Shown: piece by piece, positions 8,305 to 16,635 of the stretch
Position numbering within the stretch: position 1 is the first letter of the stretch
Layout of the letters: every line of letters begins with the position of its first letter
Origin: Agriterribacter humi
Lineage (GTDB): Bacteria; Bacteroidota; Bacteroidia; Chitinophagales; Chitinophagaceae
Length of the DNA: 64,000 nucleotides
Direction: 5' to 3'
Assembly: GCF_009192765.1 (NCBI RefSeq)
Contig: NZ_VOHQ01000006.1
Span: 248,001 to 312,000 of the forward strand
Program-made: the position numbers and the translations under genes
The notes under the pieces: model-generated
Told to the model about the DNA's origin: nothing
The model's database searches: none
Seen by the model: only the letters and a program-made list of their open reading frames with translations

Positions 8305-9066
8305 CTACAAAGGCCTTACCCATATATTCCTGAAAGCAGTAGGGTTGCCGTGATCCTGTAATTCGATGGGTTCTTTATCGCTATGCTTTTCGTAATTGGG
8401 CGTGCCGACATATTGCGTGGAGCCCCAGATGGTAGTATTGTTTTGTACCAATACGCCATTGTGAAATACGGTGATTCTTGCGGGTGTTCTAACCGTGCCA
8501 TCTTCCTGAAAGGTAGGAGCGGTAAAAAGTATATCGTATGTCTGCCATTCGCCGGGTCCGCGGGAAGCATTTACCTGTGGAGGCGTTTGTTTATAAATAC
8601 TTGCGGCCTGTCCGTTGGAATAGGTTCGATTATTATAAGAATCCAGTACCTGCAGTTCATATCGGCCCATCAAAAAAATACCACTGTTGCCACGACCCTG
8701 GCTTTCGCCTTTTACTACAGCAGGAGTGCGCCATTCAATATGCAACTGGCAATCGCCAAAGCCTTCTTTTGTTTTTATATTACCAGTACCGCTTTCTACT
8801 ACTAAAGCATCTCCTTCAATTTTCCATTTTACCGGACTGCCGTCTTTGGCAGACTTCCATTTAGAAGCGTCTTTTCCGTCAAACAATACAATAGCGTCTG
8901 AAGGTGCATCAGCGGCGGTTTTGCCTGGCGTAATAACACGTACGGGAGGATCCCAGTATTCGGTTAATTTTGGATCGCCCTCCCGGGGTGCTTTTTGTGC
9001 AAAACTAGCGGAAACAGCCAAGCATAAACAAGCGCTCATTACAATTTGAGATAAACGAATGATCAT
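8305..9066 (-). CDS. DUF1080 (3-keto-disaccharide hydrolase-type) secreted protein
   Basis: A 253-residue protein with signal peptide (MIIRLSQIVMSACLCLAVSASFAQ) and a concanavalin-like DUF1080 domain. Visible hallmarks are IVLFDGKDASKWK, a GFGDCQLHIEWRTP strand pair, GNSGIFLMGRYELQVLDSYNN and the C-terminal EPIELQDHGNPTAFRNIWVRPL. The family includes 3-keto-glucoside hydrolases and carbohydrate-binding relatives. A periplasmic or outer-surface glycan role is likely. It is divergent from the his operon. Confidence 0.88.
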   Translation of the reverse strand: MIIRLSQIVMSACLCLAVSASFAQKAPREGDPKLTEYWDPPVRVITPGKTAADAPSDAIVLFDGKDASKWKSAKDGSPVKWKIEGDALVVESGTGNIKTKEGFGDCQLHIEWRTPAVVKGESQGRGNSGIFLMGRYELQVLDSYNNRTYSNGQAASIYKQTPPQVNASRGPGEWQTYDILFTAPTFQEDGTVRTPARITVFHNGVLVQNNTTIWGSTQYVGTPNYEKHSDKEPIELQDHGNPTAFRNIWVRPL

Positions 9067-9212
9067 AATTAAAATTTGTTGCGTTTATAAAAGAGGGTAC
9101 AATTTATAAAAAAATATGGTTTGAGACAGCTTTTAACAAACGCGCAACGAATTAGAAGTTTGAAGATTTCTAATTTATTAGTTTATGGCCCTTAAAAGAA
9201 CCCCACATAAAT
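9067..9212. other. Divergent intergenic region upstream of the his promoter
   Basis: This AT-rich stretch separates the DUF1080 gene from the his leader. It contains a perfect inverted repeat, AATTAGAA at 9150-9157 and TTCTAATT at 9168-9175, 10 bases apart, which could be an operator or a weak hairpin. No open reading frame of interest. Confidence 0.4.
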
Positions 9213-9243
9213 TTTGCCACGTAAAAGCTGTACCTTATTTTTG
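9213..9243 (+). promoter_or_regulatory. Bacteroidota-type promoter of the his operon
   Basis: A -33 box TTTG (9213-9216) and a -7 box TATTTTTG (9236-9243, exact to TAnnTTTG) are separated by 19 bases, the consensus spacing for the primary sigma factor of this phylum. Transcription should begin near 9250, leaving a short A-rich 5' end before the hisL start codon at 9265. Confidence 0.75.
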
Positions 9244-9264
9244 CGGCGTTAAAAAAATGTAATA

Positions 9265-9312
9265 ATGATCCATCGCACACATCACCACCATCATTTCTTG
9301 CCCAAAGGGTAG
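9265..9312 (+). CDS. hisL: his operon leader peptide
   Basis: A 15-codon frame encoding MIHRTHHHHHFLPKG with stop TAG at 9310-9312. Six of fifteen residues are histidine, five of them consecutive (codons 9280-9294, a mix of CAT and CAC). It lies between a consensus promoter and a rho-independent terminator, about 90 bases upstream of hisG. This is the classic composition of an attenuation leader peptide, in which scarcity of charged tRNA-His stalls the ribosome at the histidine run. The stop codon sits inside the 5' arm of the predicted antiterminator. Confidence 0.9.
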   Translation: MIHRTHHHHHFLPKG

Positions 9313-9361
9313 GCCGGTGCTGTATGTGCAGATTTCAATACAACATGTTTAGAGGCTTACC
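9308..9361 (+). promoter_or_regulatory. his antiterminator helix
   Basis: GGTAGGCC (9308-9315) can pair over all eight positions, one a G-T wobble, with GGCTTACC (9354-9361), the 5' arm of the terminator. A nested helix TGCTGTAT (9318-9325) with ATACAACA (9338-9345) supports it with one mismatch. The outer 5' arm includes the hisL stop codon. A ribosome stalled in the His run (9280-9294) leaves the arm free, whereas one reaching the stop covers it. Confidence 0.75.
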
Positions 9362-9379
9362 GTTAGGTAGGTCTTTTTT
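9354..9379 (+). terminator. his attenuator rho-independent terminator
   Basis: Stem GGCTTACC (9354-9361) with GGTAGGTC (9366-9373), a GTTA loop, and a run of six T (9374-9379). Two of the eight pairs are G-T wobbles. It lies 20 bases before hisG. Its 5' arm is shared with the antiterminator, so the two structures exclude each other. Confidence 0.82.
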
Positions 9380-9398
9380 ATTTTAAATACATCAGATA

Positions 9399-10250
9399 AT
9401 GCTTAAACTGGCAATACAAAAATCGGGACGGCTGCATGAAGATTCGATGAAGCTGCTAAAAGAATGTGGCATCGCTATTTCCAATGGCGCCAATAAACTT
9501 AAAACGGAAGCCACCAATTTTCCGCTGCAGGTGTTTTTCTTAAGGGATGATGATATACCTCAGTACGTGGAAGATGCGGTAGCAGATATTGGTATCGTTG
9601 GCGAGAATGTGGTATATGAAAAAAACAAGTCGGTAAAAACGGTAGAGCAACTGGGTTTTGGTGGTTGCAGGTTAAGTATTGCAGTTGTAAGAGGCGAACA
9701 GTATAACAATATTCAATCGCTTGAAGGAAGGCGCATTGCCACCAGTTACCCGCATCTCACTAAGCAATTTCTTAAAAAAAATAAAGTGAATGCCGAAATA
9801 CATGAGATCAGCGGTTCGGTGGAAATTGCTCCGGGCATCGGCTTGTCCGACGCGATCTGCGACCTGGTAAGCAGCGGATCTACTTTATTGACCAACGGAT
9901 TAAAAGAAGTGGAAACTATTTTGCAATCCCAGGCGGTGCTGATCCGCCATAATAATTTTAACGCGGCGCAGCAGCAGGTGCTTGATAAATTATTGTTTCG
10001 CATACACGCAGTAAGAAAAGCGAAGAACAATAAATATATTTTATTGAATGCACCAAATGATAAGCTGGATGAGATCATTGGTTTGCTGCCGGGAATGAAA
10101 AGTCCCACGGTATTGCCCCTGGCAGATAAAGGATGGAGCTCGGTGCACAGCGTATTAAGCGAAGATGAATTTTGGGATAAAATAGAGCAATTGAAAGCCG
10201 CAGGCGCACAGGGTATACTGGTGGTGCCGATTGAGAAAATGGTGATGTAG
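9399..10250 (+). CDS. hisG: ATP phosphoribosyltransferase, long form
   Basis: A 283-residue long-form HisG catalysing the first step of histidine synthesis (ATP + PRPP). The N-terminus LAIQKSGRLHEDSMKLL and the PRPP-binding-type segment DAICDLVSSGSTLLTNGL (about residues 152-169) mark the catalytic domains. The last 70 residues (IGLLPGMKSPTVLPLADKGWSSVHSV...) form the PII-like regulatory domain, so no HisZ partner is needed and histidine feedback is expected. It is the first structural gene after the attenuator. Confidence 0.97.
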   Translation: MLKLAIQKSGRLHEDSMKLLKECGIAISNGANKLKTEATNFPLQVFFLRDDDIPQYVEDAVADIGIVGENVVYEKNKSVKTVEQLGFGGCRLSIAVVRGEQYNNIQSLEGRRIATSYPHLTKQFLKKNKVNAEIHEISGSVEIAPGIGLSDAICDLVSSGSTLLTNGLKEVETILQSQAVLIRHNNFNAAQQQVLDKLLFRIHAVRKAKNNKYILLNAPNDKLDEIIGLLPGMKSPTVLPLADKGWSSVHSVLSEDEFWDKIEQLKAAGAQGILVVPIEKMVM

Positions 10251-10375
10251 GTGCAAATCCGAAAGGATAAATCCGAAATCCGAAGTAGAAGAACCAATAG
10301 CCAAAAACAGAACCCAATAAAACCTGCCTGCCGCGACTGATTTCAAATTTCAAATCTTAAATTTCAAATCGTCTT
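10251..10375. repeat. hisG-hisD gap with short-word repeats
   Basis: A 125-base co-directional gap. It holds AAATCCGAAA and AGAACCAATAGCC words, then the GC-rich fragment CCTGCCTGCCGCG (10323-10335), then a TTTCAAATTTCAAATCTTAAATTTCAAAT run ending just before hisD. The pre-start tract is of the C/A-rich polarity. Confidence 0.5.
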
Positions 10376-11647
10376 ATGAACGTTATCATCCATCCCCCGC
10401 GCAACGAATGGCCTGCATTGCTGCAACGGCCGGTGCTGGATCATTTCACGCTCGAAACTGCCGTGCAGGAGGTCTTGAACCATGTAAAGAAGAACGGCGA
10501 TGAGGCGCTGGTTGAATTAACCCAACGTTTTGATGGGGTGCTTATAAAAAATATCCGGGTACCTGAGCAGGAAATAGCAACAGCAGCGCAAACCTTACCG
10601 GTGGAACTTAAAAAAGCCATAACGCAGGCAAAGGAAAATATTGAAAAATTTCATACTGCACAGATGCAGGCGGTAATAAAAATGGAAACCATGCCGGGCG
10701 TGCAGTGCTGGCGCAAAAGCATTGGAATAGAAAAAGTAGGGTTATATATTCCGGGTGGTTCAGCACCGCTCTTCTCTACTGTTTTAATGCTCGGCATACC
10801 GGCAGTGCTGGCAGGCTGCAAAGAAATTATTTTATGCACACCTCCCGGTAAAGATGGTACTATTCATCCTGCTGTTTTATATGCGGCAACAGCTGCCGGG
10901 ATCACTCAAATATATAAAGCCGGCGGTGCACAGGCCATAGCAGCTATGGCTTATGGAACGGAAACCATTGCTGCGGTATATAAAATCTTTGGCCCGGGTA
11001 ACCAGTATGTAACCTGCGCCAAGCAATTGGTACAACGCGATGGCATTGCCATTGATATGCCGGCCGGCCCTAGCGAAGTATGTGTGCTGGCCGATGAAAC
11101 GGCCAATGCAGCTTATGTTGCCGCCGACCTTTTATCGCAGGCCGAACATGGGCCAGACAGCCAGGTGTTGCTGGTGAGTACTTCGGCCGCTATGACTGAA
11201 AAAATTATTAAAGAAAAGCAGAAGCAATTGGCCGCACTTCCGCGAAGGGATATTGCCACAAAGGCATTGGCAAACAGCAAAGCCATTATTGTGGAAAATA
11301 TGGCTGATGCTTTGGCATTGATTAACGCGTATGCGCCGGAACACCTGATCATTAGCTGTGAAAATGATGAAGCCATAGCGGAGCAGGTGGTGAATGCCGG
11401 TTCCGTGTTCCTGGGCAATTATTCGCCCGAAAGCGTTGGGGATTATGCCAGCGGAACCAATCATACCCTGCCTACTAACGGCTATGCCAAAGTGTACAGC
11501 GGCGTGAGTGTTGACAGCTTTGTAAAAAATATCACTTATCAAAAGTTAACACAGGAAGGCCTGAAAAATATCGCTTCCACTGTAATCAGTATGGCAGAAG
11601 CCGAGGGACTGCAGGCGCATGCCAATGCGGTGAAAGTGAGAATGTAA
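10376..11647 (+). CDS. hisD: Histidinol dehydrogenase
   Basis: A 423-residue, full-length HisD, which oxidises histidinol to histidine in two NAD-dependent steps. Hallmarks in order: GLYIPGGSAPLFST (about 122-135), the GPGNQYV segment, MPAGPSEVCVLAD, LLSQAEHGPDSQ (zinc and catalytic His region), YAPEHLII, and the C-terminal GDYASGTNHTLPTNGYAK. It is the second structural gene of the operon. The start is fixed by the usual N-terminal NVIIHPPRNEWPALLQRP. Confidence 0.97.
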   Translation: MNVIIHPPRNEWPALLQRPVLDHFTLETAVQEVLNHVKKNGDEALVELTQRFDGVLIKNIRVPEQEIATAAQTLPVELKKAITQAKENIEKFHTAQMQAVIKMETMPGVQCWRKSIGIEKVGLYIPGGSAPLFSTVLMLGIPAVLAGCKEIILCTPPGKDGTIHPAVLYAATAAGITQIYKAGGAQAIAAMAYGTETIAAVYKIFGPGNQYVTCAKQLVQRDGIAIDMPAGPSEVCVLADETANAAYVAADLLSQAEHGPDSQVLLVSTSAAMTEKIIKEKQKQLAALPRRDIATKALANSKAIIVENMADALALINAYAPEHLIISCENDEAIAEQVVNAGSVFLGNYSPESVGDYASGTNHTLPTNGYAKVYSGVSVDSFVKNITYQKLTQEGLKNIASTVISMAEAEGLQAHANAVKVRM

Positions 11648-11753
11648 GTAATGAAAATTATAAACTATAAATTCTAATGTGAGTGGTGAGTCGTCAGTAG
11701 TGAGTGGGGTTATCTTAACCACAAACAATAAACCACAAATTGAAATATCGGCT
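11648..11753. repeat. hisD-hisC gap with short-word repeats
   Basis: After the hisD stop are TATAAACTATAAATT and GTGAGTGGTGAGTCG / GTCAGTAGTGAGTGGGG words, then ACCACAAACAATAAACCACAAATT just before hisC. An in-frame ATG at 11679 lies inside this repeat and would give hisC 25 extra residues without homology, so I reject it as the start. Confidence 0.55.
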
Positions 11754-12812
11754 ATGAATTTTAACATAAACGACCTGGTAAGAGAAAATGTAAAAAAACT
11801 GGTTCCCTATTCTTCTGCCCGCGATGAGTTTAGCGGGGAGGCAAAGATCTTCTTAGACGCAAATGAAAACAGTCTGGGGTCGCCCACAACAAAGTGGTAT
11901 AACCGCTATCCCGATCCGCACCAGCAAAAAATAAAAGAAAAGCTTACCACTATAAAAGGCGTGCCGTCAAAAAATATTTTTTTGGGCAATGGCAGCGATG
12001 AGTGTATTGACCTGCTGTTCCGTGCTTTTTGTAATCCCGGAAAGGATAATGTAATTATTTGTCCGCCTACTTACGGTATGTATGAAGTGAGCGCCCATAT
12101 TAATGATGTGGAATTGCGTAAAGTGCCCCTGCTTGAAAACTTCCAGTTAGATCTGGTACACCTGGAAACGAAGGTGGACGATTTTACAAAGATCATCTGG
12201 TTGTGCTCGCCCAATAATCCCACCGCCAATTCGCTCAACAGAGAGGATATAGAAATAGTGCTGAATAATTTCCCCGGCATCGTGGTCATTGATGAGGCCT
12301 ATATCAATTTCTCACGCCACCGGTCTTTTGTGCAGGAACTGGCCGAGTACCCTAATCTTGTTGTTTTACAAACCCTTTCTAAAGCATGGGGGCTCGCAGG
12401 ATTGCGTTTGGGTATGGCTTTTGCGGGAGAAGAGATCATAAGTATCTATAATAAAATAAAGCCGCCTTATAATATCGGTCAGGCAACACAGGAAATAGTA
12501 TTGAATGCGCTGGATCATGTAGAGGATGTGAATGAAATGATAAGGGTGCTGGTGCGGGAACGGGATATGATGGCGGAACAACTGTTATCGGTTGCTGTGG
12601 TGGAACAAGTATATCCCTCGGATGCCAATTTCCTGCTGGTAAAGGTGAAGGATGCGAGGGCTGTTTATACCGCTTTATTGAGCAAGGGTATTGTGGTTCG
12701 CGACCGGAGCAATGTGCAGCTATGTGAAGGCTGCCTGCGTATAACGGTAGGTAGTCCTGCAGAAAATACAGCCCTCGTGAATAGTTTAAAGGATTTTGTC
12801 ACGACTTTGTAA
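11754..12812 (+). CDS. hisC: Histidinol-phosphate aminotransferase
   Basis: A 352-residue fold-type I PLP enzyme that converts imidazole-acetol phosphate to histidinol phosphate. The conserved LDANENSLGSP start, the NPTANSL segment binding the cofactor, VIDEAYINFS, and the Schiff-base lysine in TLSKAWGLAGLRLGMAF (about residue 212) are all visible. The start codon at 11754 (MNFNINDLVREN) was chosen over an upstream ATG lying in an intergenic repeat. Confidence 0.96.
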   Translation: MNFNINDLVRENVKKLVPYSSARDEFSGEAKIFLDANENSLGSPTTKWYNRYPDPHQQKIKEKLTTIKGVPSKNIFLGNGSDECIDLLFRAFCNPGKDNVIICPPTYGMYEVSAHINDVELRKVPLLENFQLDLVHLETKVDDFTKIIWLCSPNNPTANSLNREDIEIVLNNFPGIVVIDEAYINFSRHRSFVQELAEYPNLVVLQTLSKAWGLAGLRLGMAFAGEEIISIYNKIKPPYNIGQATQEIVLNALDHVEDVNEMIRVLVRERDMMAEQLLSVAVVEQVYPSDANFLLVKVKDARAVYTALLSKGIVVRDRSNVQLCEGCLRITVGSPAENTALVNSLKDFVTTL

Positions 12813-12838
12813 TTTTATGTTTCTAAAAACGATATGAT

Positions 12839-14131
12839 ATGAAAACGATCAAATGGTATCTGTCATGTTTGGTTTTTACATGCATGATAGTGGTATCTGC
12901 ATGCGCGGAAGAAAATAAAAACATATCCGATACTACAGCTATACTACCGGCTGGTTCCGTTAATCCCGGTTTAACATTACCCGATGGCTTTACGGCAACT
13001 ACGGTGGCGGAAAACCTGGGAAGTGTGCGGCATATTGCGGTAAGCAGTAACGGAGATATATACGCGAAACTGGAGAAGCTGAAAGATGGCAAAGGCATTC
13101 TGCTGCTGAAGGGAGGAAATGCGACAGCGGTGAGTAGTTTTGGCAATTATCCCGGTACGGGCATCTCTATTAAAGATGGTTATTTGTATGCGTCTTCCAA
13201 CTCGGCTGTATACCGCTACAAACTGAACGCCAATAATGAAGTGGAGAACCCCGGTAAACCGGAAACCATTATAAAAGGACTGACTGACCGCGGACAGCAT
13301 AACTCCAAATCCATTACGCTGGATGATGCAGGTAATATTTATGTAAACATAGGTGCACCCTCCAACTCCTGCCAGGTGCAGGACAGGGCGGTAGGATCAA
13401 AAGGACAGGATCCCTGCCCGATATTAGAATATGCCGGGGGGATATGGCAGTTTAAAGCAGGCACGCCCGGCCAGGAATTTAAAGATGGCGTACGCTATGC
13501 CACCGGCATCAGGAATTCCGTTGCGTTAAGCTGGAACAGCAGCGCCAACGAATTATATGTATTGCAGCACGGGCGCGATGACCTGCACCGCATGTTTGAT
13601 GATCTGTATACCACTAAGGACAATGCTGAATTACCGGCTGAAGAATTTTTATTGGCCAAAAAAGGATCGAACTTTGGTTGGCCCTATTGTTATTATGACG
13701 GAAAGCAACAGAAAAAAATATTAGCGCCGGAATATGGTGGTGACGCCAAAACGCAGGGCCGTTGTGAAAGCGTAGATAAGCCCATCATGGCGTTTCCGGC
13801 TCACCTGGCGCCCAATGCATTGCTTTTTTATACAGGCAGCCAGTTCCCTGAAAAGTATAAAAACGGCGCTTTCATTGCTTTTCATGGATCATGGAACAGG
13901 GCGCCGGAGCCGCAGGCCGGATTTTTTGTAGTATTTGTGCCCATGAAAGATGGTAAACCCAGCGGCGAATGGGAAGTGTTTGCAGACGGGTTTGCCGGCA
14001 GCGATGAAAAGAAAGCCTCCGGCAGGGTAGATTACCGCCCCTGCGGTTTGGCGCAGGCGCCGGATGGCGCTTTATATGTGTCGGATGATAACAAGGGTAA
14101 TATATGGAAGATTACTTATAACGGTAAATAA
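12839..14131 (+). CDS. PQQ-type sugar/sorbosone dehydrogenase-like lipoprotein
   Basis: A 430-residue lipoprotein with signal peptide and lipobox VVSAC near residue 21, followed by a six-bladed beta-propeller of the soluble glucose/L-sorbosone dehydrogenase family. Matching segments are LPDGFTATTVAENLGSVRHIAV, ATGIRNSVALSWN, GSNFGWPYCYYDG, FIAFHGSWNRAP and the ending GLAQAPDGALYVSDDNKGNIWKI. It probably oxidises a sugar with PQQ in the periplasm and passes electrons to the cytochrome c encoded one base downstream. Its place inside the his operon, 26 bases after hisC and upstream of hisB, is unexpected, since no histidine step is periplasmic. Confidence 0.85.
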   Translation: MKTIKWYLSCLVFTCMIVVSACAEENKNISDTTAILPAGSVNPGLTLPDGFTATTVAENLGSVRHIAVSSNGDIYAKLEKLKDGKGILLLKGGNATAVSSFGNYPGTGISIKDGYLYASSNSAVYRYKLNANNEVENPGKPETIIKGLTDRGQHNSKSITLDDAGNIYVNIGAPSNSCQVQDRAVGSKGQDPCPILEYAGGIWQFKAGTPGQEFKDGVRYATGIRNSVALSWNSSANELYVLQHGRDDLHRMFDDLYTTKDNAELPAEEFLLAKKGSNFGWPYCYYDGKQQKKILAPEYGGDAKTQGRCESVDKPIMAFPAHLAPNALLFYTGSQFPEKYKNGAFIAFHGSWNRAPEPQAGFFVVFVPMKDGKPSGEWEVFADGFAGSDEKKASGRVDYRPCGLAQAPDGALYVSDDNKGNIWKITYNGK

Positions 14132-14132
14132 T

Positions 14133-14561
14133 ATGCGAAGAAGACTGATTCCTGTAAATGTGGTGATTGCCGCTCTTTTATTTATTTTGCTGAGCCTTGA
14201 GCCCGATCAAACCAAACCACCCGCAGCGGTAATGGAAAGAGGCAAAACGGTATATACAAAAGAGTGTTTAACCTGTCACCAGGCAGATGGACTTGGGGTG
14301 CAGCGTATGAATCCGCCATTGGCAAAAACGGAATGGGTGCTGGGGCCAAAGGCAAGGCTTATAAAAATTGTAGTAAACGGGTTAACGGATCCTATAGAAA
14401 TTGATGGGGATACTTTTCATAACCCTATGCCGCCTCATCCGCATTTAACCGACCAGCAGGTGGCAGATGTGCTCACCTATGTGCGCAATAGCTTCGGTAA
14501 CAAAGCCAGTGCCGTTACCATACGGGAAGTAAAGAAGGTAAGAGCGGAAAAAAAAAGCTGA
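14133..14561 (+). CDS. Membrane-anchored monohaem cytochrome c
   Basis: A 142-residue protein with an N-terminal signal/anchor (MRRRLIPVNVVIAALLFILL) and one haem-binding motif CLTCH at about residues 48-52. The likely axial methionine is in HNPMPPHPH. The start at 14133, one base after the upstream stop, was chosen because the longer frame runs back into the dehydrogenase gene. It is presumably the electron acceptor of the preceding PQQ-type dehydrogenase. hisB follows after 38 bases. Confidence 0.88.
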   Translation: MRRRLIPVNVVIAALLFILLSLEPDQTKPPAAVMERGKTVYTKECLTCHQADGLGVQRMNPPLAKTEWVLGPKARLIKIVVNGLTDPIEIDGDTFHNPMPPHPHLTDQQVADVLTYVRNSFGNKASAVTIREVKKVRAEKKS

Positions 14562-14599
14562 ACAGATGATTTAACAACTAAACCCCTGAAATAAGAATT

Positions 14600-15742
14600 A
14601 TGGCAAAACGGATTTTATTTATTGACAGAGACGGCACATTGATTTATGAAGCTCCTCCCACCTACCAGTTGGATGCATTTGAGAAGCTTACTTTTTACCC
14701 GCACATGTTTGAATACATGACCAAAATTGCCAGGGAATTAGACTATGAACTGGTGATGGTAAGCAACCAGGATGGATTGGGAACGGATGTGTTTCCGGAA
14801 GATACATTTTGGCCTTTGCATAATTTAGTGATGAAGAGCCTCGAAGGGGAAGACATTTTTTTCAGCGCGGTGCATATAGACAGAACCTACCCGCATGAAA
14901 ATGCGCCAACCCGTAAACCGGCCACCGGTATGCTCACGCAATATTTGAATAACGAGGATTATGATATCGCCCATTCATTTGTCATAGGCGACCGCATAAC
15001 AGATATACAATTGGCCAAGAACCTCGGCTGCAGGGGCATCTGGCTCAACAATGATGCTTCACTGGGCGCTGCCGAAATTTCGGATAAGGCAGCTGCGCTG
15101 CAGGATACCATTGCACTGGAAACAACGGAATGGAGCAAAATATATGAATTTTTAAAGATGGGATTGCGTTCGGTTACCCAGGAGCGTAATACCAATGAAA
15201 CAAAGATCAGCGTGGCATTGAATGTTGACGGGTCGGGGAAAGCAGACATTTCAACAGGCATTGGTTTTTTCGATCACATGCTTGAACAAATTGCCCGACA
15301 TGGTAAAATGGATTTATCTGTTCGTACCAAAGGCGATCTGCACATTGATGAACATCATACCATTGAAGATACGGGCATTGCGCTGGGAGAAGCTTTTGCC
15401 AAAGCTTTGGCCGATAAAAGAGGGATGGAACGCTATGGATTTGCCCTGCCCATGGATGAAGCCGATGCCAAAGTGCTGATTGATTTTGGCGGGCGGAACT
15501 GGCTGGTATGGAATGCAGTATTTAAGCGCGAGAAGATAGGGGAGATGCCCACGGAAATGTTCTATCATTTCTTTAAATCATTTTCCGATGCTGCTAAATG
15601 CAATCTCAATATTGAGTGCAGGGGCGACAACGAACATCACAAAATAGAAGCCATATTCAAAGCTTTTGCCAAAGCCATCCACATGGCGGTAAAGCGCGAC
15701 CCGCTGAGCAATTATTTGCCAAGCACAAAGGGGGTATTATAA
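14600..15742 (+). CDS. hisB: Bifunctional histidinol-phosphatase / imidazoleglycerol-phosphate dehydratase
   Basis: A 380-residue fused enzyme. The N-terminal HAD phosphatase domain has the nucleophile motif [13 protein letters not shown] (residues 5-17) and [14 protein letters not shown]. The C-terminal dehydratase domain (from about residue 190) has the metal-binding [14 protein letters not shown] and [10 protein letters not shown], a second [10 protein letters not shown] segment, and [17 protein letters not shown] near the end. It performs the sixth and eighth steps of histidine synthesis. It closes this his locus; hisH, A, F and IE are elsewhere in the window. Confidence 0.97.
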   Translation: MAKRILFIDRDGTLIYEAPPTYQLDAFEKLTFYPHMFEYMTKIARELDYELVMVSNQDGLGTDVFPEDTFWPLHNLVMKSLEGEDIFFSAVHIDRTYPHENAPTRKPATGMLTQYLNNEDYDIAHSFVIGDRITDIQLAKNLGCRGIWLNNDASLGAAEISDKAAALQDTIALETTEWSKIYEFLKMGLRSVTQERNTNETKISVALNVDGSGKADISTGIGFFDHMLEQIARHGKMDLSVRTKGDLHIDEHHTIEDTGIALGEAFAKALADKRGMERYGFALPMDEADAKVLIDFGGRNWLVWNAVFKREKIGEMPTEMFYHFFKSFSDAAKCNLNIECRGDNEHHKIEAIFKAFAKAIHMAVKRDPLSNYLPSTKGVL

Positions 15743-15795
15743 ATCTATTTTCCGGTATTGCCGGAGGCGATAATAACATCCTGTGAGTGGAAGGC

Positions 15796-16419
15796 TCAAT
15801 GGACTGGTTGTGAAGACTCGATCGTAACAAATAATTCGCTTAATTCGTTCTCAAGAGCTTCTTCTCTTTTTTTTCTAACACCGAGATCAGAAGAAGCTCT
15901 AAGATTTAATGCATATTGTTGAACGTTTGTATTTGCTTTTGAATTATCACCTTCTTGTTTTTCGACTGTGACAAACTTATCAACTTTTTCGGCGAAAGAG
16001 TAGAGCATATTTCTTGCTCGTTCACGAACTGCTTGTGGAAATGGTAGTGAATTTCTTTTCTTCGCTAATAAAAGAAATAAAGTGTAGAAGTCCGTCTTTT
16101 TTGACCATATAGTTTCGGGTATTAGTGGCAGTGTAAAAACTATTTCTCTCAAGACAATATCAAATGTTTCTTTGAGTCTATCTCTTTCAGGAAATTCACT
16201 CTCATATAATTCATAATATTTATCCAGAGTCAATTTTTTGTTTTGTAGCCCATGAAGAATCCCTACCGCAAGTTCACTGATAAATTCAACGTCTAACATT
16301 CGTTTAATGTCATTATTTGTGAATACATCTACCTTGCGCCATAGCTCAACATCCGCTAAATTGTTCATGGTTTTGATAAATGGCCCCCAATAGGTAGTGT
16401 AAGGAAACGGTTTCTTTAA
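15796..16419 (-). pseudogene. C-terminal remnant of a DUF262 (GmrSD-like) protein
   Basis: The open frame gives 190 residues from an ATG at 16368, but the same frame continues 17 codons further upstream through TYWGPFIKT before a stop. That segment and the following VDVFTNNDIKRMLDVEFISELAVG match the helical C-terminal half of DUF262 proteins, which usually have an N-terminal ParB/Srx-like nuclease domain with a DGQQR motif. That domain is absent here, so this is a 3' fragment of a longer gene. DUF262 proteins belong to modification-dependent restriction (GmrSD) and related defence systems. It is convergent with hisB and ends 53 bases from it. Confidence 0.65.
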
Positions 16420-16635
16420 TTATATCGTCGATTAGTTCTTGTTTCATGTCGCGTTGAATGGCAGCAATGCCCTTAGTTGTTACGCCCTATTTTGTTTAGA
16501 CCAGCCCTGTGGTTTTTTGCCCTTACAACAAAAAACACCAGTTATGCAAAGCCATGCGCTGACCAGGGTAAAATTATTTCTTGTTTATAGCCAGCCAGAA
16601 AGTTATTGAGATGTTGAGAGGATATTCTTTTTATG
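16420..16635. other. Intergenic region upstream of the DUF262 remnant
   Basis: I find no trace of the missing N-terminal DUF262 domain here, so that part was deleted rather than merely frameshifted. On the minus strand a short frame, MKQELIDDIIKETVSLHYLL..., overlaps the remnant in another phase; it may be chance or the start of a second broken gene. Confidence 0.35.

Noticed and set aside
9150-9175. AATTAGAA/TTCTAATT inverted repeat as a his operator
   Set aside because: It lies about 60 bases upstream of the -33 box, is AT-only in an AT-rich gap, and no regulator gene is adjacent, so I keep it only as a note.
11679-11753. 25-residue N-terminal extension of HisC
   Set aside because: The upstream ATG is within GTGAGTGGTGAGT repeats; family homology begins at 11754.
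15743-15795. TCCGG-TATTG-CCGGA hairpin as a hisB terminator
   Set aside because: The stem is only five pairs and no T-run follows.
16420-16470. Short minus-strand frame MKQELIDDIIKETVSL as a second gene
   Set aside because: It is only 33 codons, overlaps the DUF262 remnant in another phase, and has no support beyond amphipathic composition.
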